Assembly: GCA_021738345.1 (NCBI GenBank)
Contig: JAIPCE010000016.1
Coordinates: forward strand, 1 to 34,646
DNA length: 34,646 nucleotides
From: Rhodoferax sp.
GTDB taxonomy: Bacteria; Pseudomonadota; Gammaproteobacteria; Burkholderiales; Burkholderiaceae_C
Direction of reading: 5' to 3'
Shown: piece after piece, positions 1 through 6,102 of the stretch
Position numbering within the stretch: the first letter of the stretch is position 1
How the letters are laid out: every line of letters starts with the position of its first letter
Made by a program: the position numbers and the translations under genes
The notes under the pieces: generated by a model
Seen by the model: only the letters and a program-made list of their open reading frames with translations
Databases searched by the model: none
Told to the model about the DNA's origin: nothing

Positions 1-1440
1 GATTTGCGTGGTGGTGAGCGCCACCATCTGGTCGGTAGTGAGTGCTGCGATTTGTGCAGTCTTGAGCGCTCCTACTTGCGAGGTCTTGAGTACCGCCACG
101 TCTTCTGTCTGGATCGCTGCGACTTGATCAGTGCTTAGCACAGCTATGCCCGATGTGGTCACGGCCGTGATCTGGTTGGTCCCGAGAGCGGCCACCTGAT
201 TGGTGGTTAGCGCTGCTACCTGTGCGGTTTTGAGCGCTTCAATTCCAGCCGTTGTCACCGCCCCCACCTGGTCGGTGGTCAGTGCAGCCACATTGGCTGT
301 GTTGAGCGCCGCTATTTGCGCTGTCTTGAGCACCGCTATGTCTTCGGTCTGAATCGCAGCCACCTGGTCGGTTGTCAAAGCATTGATGCCCGCAGTGCTC
401 AACCCACTAATTTGCGTAGTCGTCAAAGCCACTACTTGATCCGTCGTCAAGGCCGCTATTTGCGCCGTCTTGAGTGCGCCAATTTGTGAGGTCTTCAGTA
501 CCGCTACGTCCTCCGTCTGAATTGCTGCAACCTGGTCGGTGCTCAGCGCCGCTATTCCAGCCGTGCTCAGCGCCGTGATCTGGTTGGTACCAAGTGCCGC
601 CACCTGATTGGTAGTCAGCGCTGCAACCTGGTTCGTCTTTAGAGCAGCTACCCCCGTCGTCGTCATCGCCCCCACCTGGTCAGTGGTCAGGCCCGCGACG
701 TTGGCTGTGTTGAGCGCCGCTATTTGCGCTGTCTTGAGTACCGCAACGTCTTCCGTCTGAATCGCCGCCACCTGGTCCGTCGTCAATGCGTTGATTCCAG
801 ATGTACTCAGTCCACTGATTTGTGCAGTGGTCAGCGCAACCACCTGGTCCGTCGTCAACGCCGCTATTTGCGCCGTCTTGAGCGATGCAATACCTGCGGT
901 ACTTACCACGCCGACCTGATCGGTCGTCAAGGCAGCAATGCTCGCGGTGCTTAACGCTGAAATTTGCGACGTTTTTAAAACAGCGATATCCGCTGTCTCT
1001 ATTGCCGCGACCTGATCCGAGGTCAACGCACTAATGCTGGCTGTACTTAACATGCCAATTTGAGACGTGGTCAGTGCCATTACTTGGTCGCTAGTAAGCG
1101 CTGCAATTTGCGACGTTTTAAGCGCAGCGATACCGCCATTCTCAACGACCTTTATCTGGTCCGTGGTCAATGCCGCGACACCGTCCGTCGTCAACGCCTG
1201 CAACTGGCTGGTTTTCATTGCCGCCACATCGGCAGTCTCAATTGCAGCGACCTGGTCTGTCCTGAGCGCTGCAATACCTGCAGTCGTCAGAGCCCTAATC
1301 TGGGAGGTGGAAAGGATGGCAATGTGGTCGGTGGTAAGGGCTGCCACCTGGTCCGTACGCAATGCCGCAATGTCGCTGGTCGATAGCGACTGGATGGAGT
1401 CGGTTCCTAACGCAGCGATACCGTCTGTCGTAAACCCAAG
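1..1440 (-). repeat. 24-bp coding tandem repeat (60 units) with 408-bp higher-order period
   Basis: Sixty in-frame 24-bp units, each coding one octapeptide, with no indels. A longer period is also visible: the segment starting gctatttgcgctgtcttgag at 311 recurs at 719, exactly 408 bp (17 units) away, and the flanking units match in order. Within it the AAIQTED unit recurs at alternating spacings of 10 and 7 units. Units near the N-terminus are more degenerate, so recent expansion happened toward the C-terminal side. Confidence 0.9.
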
Positions 1441-1455
1441 AATGCTAAAAGCCAT
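1..1455 (-). CDS. Octapeptide-repeat protein, partial (C-terminus beyond left edge)
   Basis: Not in the ORF track because it runs off the window, but the minus strand is open from the ATG at 1455 to base 1 (485 codons, no stop). After MAFSI the whole visible protein is 60 consecutive 8-residue units with a consensus near A-A-L-T-T-D-Q-V/I; position 3 is L/I/V/M/F, position 5 usually T, position 8 V/I/M/L. No Sec signal peptide, lipobox, membrane helix or catalytic motif is visible. Upstream lies a strong sigma-28 promoter, so the gene is probably a late flagellar gene. I do not recognise a characterised family; similar low-complexity proteins are often labelled beta-strand-repeat or heme-utilisation proteins, labels I would not trust. 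A filament-associated or exported surface protein is an inference. Other frames (724..954, 1060..1386, 1067..1507 plus) are shadows of the repeat. Confidence 0.85.
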   Translation of the reverse strand, partial: MAFSILGFTTDGIAALGTDSIQSLSTSDIAALRTDQVAALTTDHIAILSTSQIRALTTAGIAALRTDQVAAIETADVAAMKTSQLQALTTDGVAALTTDQIKVVENGGIAALKTSQIAALTSDQVMALTTSQIGMLSTASISALTSDQVAAIETADIAVLKTSQISALSTASIAALTTDQVGVVSTAGIASLKTAQIAALTTDQVVALTTAQISGLSTSGINALTTDQVAAIQTEDVAVLKTAQIAALNTANVAGLTTDQVGAMTTTGVAALKTNQVAALTTNQVAALGTNQITALSTAGIAALSTDQVAAIQTEDVAVLKTSQIGALKTAQIAALTTDQVVALTTTQISGLSTAGINALTTDQVAAIQTEDIAVLKTAQIAALNTANVAALTTDQVGAVTTAGIEALKTAQVAALTTNQVAALGTNQITAVTTSGIAVLSTDQVAAIQTEDVAVLKTSQVGALKTAQIAALTTDQMVALTTTQI

Positions 1456-1624
1456 TTTTACACCCCACAAACTTTATTCAGCCCAACACCAGGTTGGGAA
1501 CGTTTAATGATGACTGGTTCCGGTCGCAACAACTTTTCGGTCAGAAAAACCTTGACTCCAGTCAATTGCCTGCGGTTTTTACGGTCGACAGTCGCCCTTT
1601 ACGGCGGATTTCACCCTAACTTAG
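1456..1624 (-). other. Long 5' leader of the octapeptide-repeat gene, with dyads
   Basis: About 160 bases separate the sigma-28 -10 box from the ATG. The leader holds two small dyads: cccaac/gttggg at 1482-1498 (6-bp stem, 5-base loop), about 25 bases before the start codon, and TTGACT-CC-AGTCAA at 1552-1565. The bases before the ATG (GTGGGGTG) give a poor Shine-Dalgarno site. I looked for a GEMM-type c-di-GMP riboswitch signature and did not see one. Confidence 0.4.
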
Positions 1625-1651
1625 TCATCGGCACGTTCTTTGAAAACTTAA
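1625..1651 (-). promoter_or_regulatory. Sigma-28 (FliA) promoter of the octapeptide-repeat gene
   Basis: Minus strand reads TTAAGTTT - 11 bases - GCCGATGA. The enterobacterial FliA consensus is TAAAGTTT-N11-GCCGATAA, so 7 of 8 match at -35 and 7 of 8 at -10 with exact spacing. Confidence 0.8.
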
Positions 1652-1699
1652 TAGCCTAAACGCGCCCACCTGTTGAAGGCTGAAAGGAGGTTATCGCAC

Positions 1700-1810
1700 A
1701 TGTCGTGCACCCTAACCCGTCAAAAGGCCGCGAATTCGGTGATATTCCCGGCTTTTGTGATCTGTATCATCGCGATCAAATTGACTGACTCTCATTTGCG
1801 CAGGACGTAA
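1700..1810 (+). CDS. Possible 36-residue membrane microprotein
   Basis: Too short for the ORF track. An ATG at 1700 is preceded by AAAGGAGGT, a near-perfect anti-SD match, 9 bases upstream. The 36-codon frame ends in TAA at 1810 and has a basic N-terminal part (TRQK) followed by a hydrophobic run (SVIFPAFVICIIAI) and a polar, basic tail, which fits a single-pass small membrane protein. It is divergent from the sigma-28 promoter. No convincing promoter and no homologue that I recognise; the remaining bases 1811-1902 hold nothing I can identify. Coding status is uncertain. Confidence 0.35.
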   Translation: MSCTLTRQKAANSVIFPAFVICIIAIKLTDSHLRRT

Positions 1811-1902
1811 TCGTCGGTGGAAAACAACACACCGGCTGGTTTCTTGCAATGGCGCACGGATTCACACCGTCGCGGGAATGACGACCGTCGAAAACTCGGG
1901 CA

Positions 1903-3801
1903 TCACGCCGTCGTTACCTTGGCAGCCAGTTGCGCGCGTCGCTTTGCCTCAAGTAATTGCGCCTCTGACAGTTGCGACTCCGAGCGCGTACGGTTGGCCT
2001 GACTTGCGGCGTCTCCGCCGTCTGCGGCCAATATGAACCACTTATGTGCTTCGATCGGGTCCTGGGCGACCCCTTCTCCCGTGACATACATCAAGCCTAG
2101 GCGCGACTGGGCACCTGCAACGCCCTGCTCTGCTGCCTTGGCAAACCAAACAAAGGCCTGTTCGGCACTTTTTTCGACACCCTGCCCTTTTTTGAACATC
2201 AAGGCCAGGTTGTACTGTGCTTCTGGATCGCCCTGGTTTGCCGCCTGGGTCCACCAGAACACCGCCCTTTGCGGATCCTTGATGCGGGCAAACAACACGC
2301 CCAGGGTCGCCTGCGCGGGCGCAAAACCCAGGTCGGCAGCACTTTGGCACCATACAAACGCCTGTTTCAGGTCTTTCTTGAGGCCGCTTCCACCACTGAC
2401 ATACATGGAACCCAGATTCCACTGCGATTTGGCATCGCCCTGCTCTGCCGCCTTTTGACACCAGTAAAAAGCTTGGCGAAAGTCGCGCGCAACGCCCGAG
2501 CCACTTAAATAGAGCGCACCGACTGTAGCCTGAGCGAGCACATGGCCCTGCTCGGCGGCTTTTTGGTACCACACAAATGCCTGCGCCCTGTCCTGGTCCA
2601 CCCCTTTGCCAGTAGCAAGTTGTTGGGCCCATTGGTATTGCGCCTCTGCCACGCCTTTTTGGGCAACCCGTTGGAAACAAGCCGCAGCCATATGCTCCAA
2701 ACCATTGCCAAATAAATTGCCCAAGGTCATGAGCGCCAGCGAGTCGCCTTGTTCTGCGGCCTTAAGGTACCAGGACATACCCTCAAAAAAATCCCTCTGA
2801 ACACCCGCGCCCGTCGAATACAGGCGTCCCAACGCAAACTGTGCGTCACAATTACCTTGCTTGGCCGCAGCAAGGTACCAGGTCAATGCATCGTCGATGG
2901 CGCTGTTTTCACAATGTTTTGCCAAGGCAAGTTGCGCCCGCGCGTCACCTTGTCTGGCCGATTTTTCGTACCATACGACTGCCTGTTCTGGGTCTGGGTC
3001 CACCCTCAAGCCCAGGTCATACATCAGCGCAAGATGGTACTTGGCATCGGTGTCACCTTGCTCGGCGGCCTTTTCCCAACCGGCAGGATCTCGCCTGCGC
3101 TCGCTCGCATTAGGCTTTCTGCGCCCACGGCTGAGCCCCTTGGTCCGCCCTAAGCCAGACTCATCGAGACGTTCGAGTGCAACCTGCGCCGCTGCAAAGT
3201 GCTGTTGCGCTGCTTTGCGGTACCAGCGCAGGGCTTCTTCGATATCCTGCGCCACGCCTAGACCCTTGGCGTAACACTCAGCAAGTGCAAATTGCGCGGT
3301 GGCCAGGCCTTGCTCGGCCGCCTTGTGCGTCCAATGCGCGACTTCCGCCTGGTCCAGCGGATCGCTGGCTACACGGCCTAATTCACCCGCCAGCGCAAAC
3401 TGTGCATCGGCTAGCCCAAGCGCCGCTGCCCTGGCGTAAAACGCCCGCGCTTGCTCACCGTGCGCGACAGCGTAGTGCTTGCCCATCTTGAACAACGCTC
3501 TCACGTGCCCTTGCGCTGCCGCCTTTTGGTACCACTCCAGTGCCGTGTGCTCGTCTCGTTCAACCCCCACGCCACTGCTGTAACGTGTACCCAGCAGATA
3601 CTGGGCTGCAGCAAGCCCCTTTTCTGCGGCCTGGCGAATCCAGGAAATCGCTTGCTCGAAATCTTGCGCCACGCCAACGCCATTGGCATACATCAAACCG
3701 ACCTCGTACTGCGCTTCGCGGGTTCCGATGCGTGCCGACTTCAACGTGTCAAGAAACACACGCTTTTGCTTTGCACCAACTACGTCCGGGATGCTACTCA
3801 T
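1903..3801 (-). CDS. Sel1-like repeat (TPR-like) protein
   Basis: 632 residues built from about 15-16 Sel1-like repeats of roughly 36 residues (pattern A.Y.LG.MY..G.GV..D...A..WY.KAAEQG). A basic linker around residues 210-235 (SRGRRKPNASERRRDP) splits an N-terminal array of about five repeats from a C-terminal array of about ten. It ends with a charged helix. No signal peptide, so probably cytoplasmic. Sel1 arrays are protein-interaction scaffolds; partners here are unknown. The track starts at a GTG (3816); the ATG at 3801 overlaps the upstream efflux gene by 8 bases (TATGAGTAG) and is preferred because the overlap suggests translational coupling. No terminator is obvious after the TGA. Confidence 0.85.
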   Translation of the reverse strand: MSSIPDVVGAKQKRVFLDTLKSARIGTREAQYEVGLMYANGVGVAQDFEQAISWIRQAAEKGLAAAQYLLGTRYSSGVGVERDEHTALEWYQKAAAQGHVRALFKMGKHYAVAHGEQARAFYARAAALGLADAQFALAGELGRVASDPLDQAEVAHWTHKAAEQGLATAQFALAECYAKGLGVAQDIEEALRWYRKAAQQHFAAAQVALERLDESGLGRTKGLSRGRRKPNASERRRDPAGWEKAAEQGDTDAKYHLALMYDLGLRVDPDPEQAVVWYEKSARQGDARAQLALAKHCENSAIDDALTWYLAAAKQGNCDAQFALGRLYSTGAGVQRDFFEGMSWYLKAAEQGDSLALMTLGNLFGNGLEHMAAACFQRVAQKGVAEAQYQWAQQLATGKGVDQDRAQAFVWYQKAAEQGHVLAQATVGALYLSGSGVARDFRQAFYWCQKAAEQGDAKSQWNLGSMYVSGGSGLKKDLKQAFVWCQSAADLGFAPAQATLGVLFARIKDPQRAVFWWTQAANQGDPEAQYNLALMFKKGQGVEKSAEQAFVWFAKAAEQGVAGAQSRLGLMYVTGEGVAQDPIEAHKWFILAADGGDAASQANRTRSESQLSEAQLLEAKRRAQLAAKVTTA

Positions 3802-5191
3802 AGAAATTTCCGCCACCCAAGGCCTTGAACAACTGCGCTGAAGATTCCAGCTGCGCGCGCCGCACCTGCACCACCATTTGCTCGGCGGACATCAGCTCGC
3901 GCTCTCCTTCCAACACGTCGAGGTAGGCGACCAGACCCGCCTGGTGCCGCGCCTGGGCAATTTCAAGCCGCTTTTGTTGGGTGCTCTGCGTGGCTAGGGA
4001 TGCGCGCAGTTGGCTAGCCAGGGTCAAACGCCCTGACAGCAGGTCAGCCACTTCTCGAAACGCCAATTGAATCGATTTTTCATATTCGGCAATGGCAATA
4101 ACCTTGCGTGCCTCGGCCACATCCACACCTGCGGCGGTGCGACCCCCATCAAAGAGCGGCATGGAAATGGCCGGTTGAAAGGACCACGCCCCCCCGCGAA
4201 ATAGCCCAACCAGACCCTGGCTCGCCACACCCAGGCCGGCGGTCAGTAGCACTTTGGGTAAAAAGGCGGCCCGCGCTGCACCAATATTGGCGTGTGCCGA
4301 CAGCAGCCTTTGTTCAGCCGCCATGACATCCGGACGTGACAAAAGCACTTCGGCAGGCAGCCCCGCCGCCAAGCCATCGTCCAGCAACTGCAGCGAAAGC
4401 GCTTTTCCGGGCGTCAGCGAGATTGGCGCATGGCCCACCAAAAAATTGAGCCGGTTGATCGCAAGTGTGCGCTGGTGCTCCATGCCATCCAGGTTGGCCC
4501 GACTCGACTCAAGAGCACCCAGCGCCTGCTGTACTTCGAGATCGTAGGTGCCGCCCAAATCGCGTCCTTTGGTCACAAGATCGAGCGTTTGAGCACGCGA
4601 ATCTACCGCAGACTGGGCCAAACCCACCAACTCATTCATCTGGCACAGTGTGAAGTAGGCGCTTGCTACATCGGCCACCAAAGAAAGGTAAACCGCATGG
4701 CGCGATTCTTCAGTGGCCAAGAGATTGGTCCGTGCCACCTCGGACAATCCTGCCAGCCGGCCCCAAAAATCCACCTCGTAGGACACCGACGAGAGCGTGA
4801 TGTCGACACGCCGGCTGCTGGACGTTGATCCGGTGCCACTCAGTTCAGCCGGTGTGCCGACCGCACTCACAGAACCCAGCAAATTAACCGAAGGCTGCCG
4901 ATCCGAGCGCGTGACGCCAAACTGCGCGCGTGCTTCCTCGACCCGTGCGGCGGCGATGCGAAGGTCTCGGTTATGTTCCAAGGCTGCTGCAATGAGCGCG
5001 CGCAATTGAGGGTCGGCAAAGTATTCGCGCCAACTCACTTTGGCCGCTTCGGGACGTCTTTCAGGCTGTACGTTGGGCCAGGCGCCGGGAACCGGGGGGT
5101 CCGGCCGCACAAACTGCTGAGTTTGGACGCACGCCGTCAAACACACCACCGCAGCGAGAGTTACCGCTCTGAACATTCCACACGCGTCCAT
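3794..5191 (-). CDS. Outer-membrane efflux lipoprotein, NodT/OprM (TolC) family
   Basis: 465 residues, the usual length for RND-type outer-membrane factors. An N-terminal signal peptide ends in lipobox LTAC, with Cys21 as lipidation site. Then come the typical opening (FVRPDPPVPGAW), two OEP helical repeats (AALEHNRDLRIAAARVEEARAQ...; the second begins LLSRPDVMAAEQRLLSAHANIGAARAAF) and a C-terminal EGERELMSAEQ..V.VRRAQL region. It would form the trimeric outer-membrane tunnel of a tripartite exporter. No adaptor or inner-membrane pump gene is adjacent, which is unusual; the only partner is the overlapping Sel1 gene. A start at Met6 (5176) would give a shorter signal peptide; neither start has a strong ribosome-binding site. 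Confidence 0.9.
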   Translation of the reverse strand: MDACGMFRAVTLAAVVCLTACVQTQQFVRPDPPVPGAWPNVQPERRPEAAKVSWREYFADPQLRALIAAALEHNRDLRIAAARVEEARAQFGVTRSDRQPSVNLLGSVSAVGTPAELSGTGSTSSSRRVDITLSSVSYEVDFWGRLAGLSEVARTNLLATEESRHAVYLSLVADVASAYFTLCQMNELVGLAQSAVDSRAQTLDLVTKGRDLGGTYDLEVQQALGALESSRANLDGMEHQRTLAINRLNFLVGHAPISLTPGKALSLQLLDDGLAAGLPAEVLLSRPDVMAAEQRLLSAHANIGAARAAFLPKVLLTAGLGVASQGLVGLFRGGAWSFQPAISMPLFDGGRTAAGVDVAEARKVIAIAEYEKSIQLAFREVADLLSGRLTLASQLRASLATQSTQQKRLEIAQARHQAGLVAYLDVLEGERELMSAEQMVVQVRRAQLESSAQLFKALGGGNFYE

Positions 5192-5283
5192 CTATTGAGA
5201 TTCAATGGATCGCAGTGTAAGGGGGTGCGTATTATTTGATGCCGAAATAAGCGCAAGGAAAAGGGTTTAACCGCCAGGAACCA

Positions 5284-5583
5284 TCAGTGCAAAAACGGCG
5301 CGGCCCGTTCCAGCGAAGTGTGTGCTGACGCAAGCCAGGGCTCGGCCAAGTACCGTATCTGCGCGTCGTTGTTGAGGATGCGCAACATGATGCGAGACTT
5401 TTCGGCCCGTGCCTGGGCATCGAGTTCTTGCTGGCGTGCCTCAAATCGCAGTTGTTCAATCAAGACCGCACAGTTGCCTTCAAAGCGTGCAACACCGTCC
5501 CAGTCATCCACTTTGGCGGCCTGCAGCATTTTTTCACTGCTGTTTTCAATTGCTTTGTAATAGTCAAGAAGTTGCTTGGACAT
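5284..5583 (-). CDS. fliT: FliT, flagellar export chaperone for FliD
   Basis: 99 residues, predominantly helical (SKQLLDYYKAIENSSEKMLQ...), matching the size and position of FliT. In the family FliT binds the cap protein FliD before export, and in enterics also FlhDC. It directly follows fliS on the minus strand. The track ORF 5284..5847 extends upstream across fliS in another frame and is not a credible start. ATG 5583 is chosen because AGGA lies 9 bases upstream; ATG 5592 (MPT) is possible but would have the purine run touching the start codon. Identification rests on context plus size. Confidence 0.8.
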   Translation of the reverse strand: MSKQLLDYYKAIENSSEKMLQAAKVDDWDGVARFEGNCAVLIEQLRFEARQQELDAQARAEKSRIMLRILNNDAQIRYLAEPWLASAHTSLERAAPFLH

Positions 5584-5597
5584 GGTAGGCATCCTAC

Positions 5598-6017
5598 TCA
5601 AACTGGACGCAAATAAGCAGGACCCTTGCCGTTGATTTGCTTCCACCCACTTGCCACCGGTTCGATCAAACGGCTGACCTCGTCGAGTGCAGTGATGTCG
5701 TTGCGGGAATTTGCCAGCACCAGCCGAGTCACGCAATAACCATACAGCGCATCCAGATTGGAAGCAATTTCTCCGCCTCTTTCCAGATCCAGGGGTGCCT
5801 TGAGGCCTTCTTCGAGAATACGCACCGCATTGCCAATTTGCCTGCACTTGTTGGGGATGTCGCCCGCCTGCATATGCAACTTGGCACTGCCGATGGCGCG
5901 TTGTAGCGCTTCAAACAACAAATTTACCAACTGGTGGGGGTCAGCCATATCGACACTGGCTTCGATGCTAGCCCGCTTGTAGGCGGAGGCTGAACGGGAG
6001 CTGACGGAGGTAAACAT
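5598..6017 (-). CDS. fliS: FliS, flagellin export chaperone
   Basis: 139 residues with the hallmark FliS features: N-terminal SAYKRASIEASV, then DPHQLVNLLFEALQRAIGSAKLHM, and a C-terminal helix containing NDITALDEVSRLIEPVASGWKQI. FliS binds the disordered C-terminus of flagellin and prevents cytoplasmic polymerisation. The track ORF begins upstream at 6194 inside fliD; ATG 6017 is chosen because AGGA sits 8 bases upstream and the protein then begins MFTSVSSRSASAYKRA. It has its own sigma-28 promoter at 6046-6072 and is followed closely by fliT. Confidence 0.93.
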   Translation of the reverse strand: MFTSVSSRSASAYKRASIEASVDMADPHQLVNLLFEALQRAIGSAKLHMQAGDIPNKCRQIGNAVRILEEGLKAPLDLERGGEIASNLDALYGYCVTRLVLANSRNDITALDEVSRLIEPVASGWKQINGKGPAYLRPV

Positions 6018-6045
6018 GGTGCGGTTCCTTATCTTCTTGTCTTGA

Positions 6046-6072
6046 TTATCGGCACACTGTGTGCCAACTAAA
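6046..6072 (-). promoter_or_regulatory. Sigma-28 promoter of fliST with palindromic spacer
   Basis: Minus strand reads TTTAGTTG - 11 bases - GCCGATAA; the -10 is a perfect FliA match and the -35 matches 5 of 8. The spacer and edges form a perfect dyad, GGCACAC-T-GTGTGCC (6051-6065). There is no T-run after the dyad on either strand, so a terminator is unlikely. It lies between the fliD stop and the fliS start, allowing fliST to be made independently of fliD. Confidence 0.75.
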
Positions 6073-6102
6073 GTACGCAAAGAAAGAAATTGACACGATT
6101 TG

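Noticed and set aside
1-1455. Regular repeats resembling a CRISPR array
   Set aside because: Period is 24 bp with no unique spacers, and the repeats are in frame in one long minus-strand gene.
1060-1507. Plus-strand ORFs 1060..1386 and 1067..1507
   Set aside because: They lie antisense to the octapeptide-repeat gene and arise from its periodicity; no ribosome-binding site or recognisable product.
1456-1624. c-di-GMP (GEMM) riboswitch in the long leader
   Set aside because: The conserved GEMM core sequences and paired stems could not be found.
1817-2002. Plus-strand ORF of 61 codons
   Set aside because: Overlaps the end of the Sel1 gene antisense, has no ribosome-binding site and a composition unlike a protein gene.
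5284-5847. 187-codon version of FliT
   Set aside because: The first 85 or so residues overlap fliS in a different frame and have unnatural composition; the FliT-like part starts at 5583-5592.
6051-6065. GGCACACTGTGTGCC as a terminator of fliD
   Set aside because: No T-run follows on the minus strand and the dyad lies exactly inside a sigma-28 promoter.
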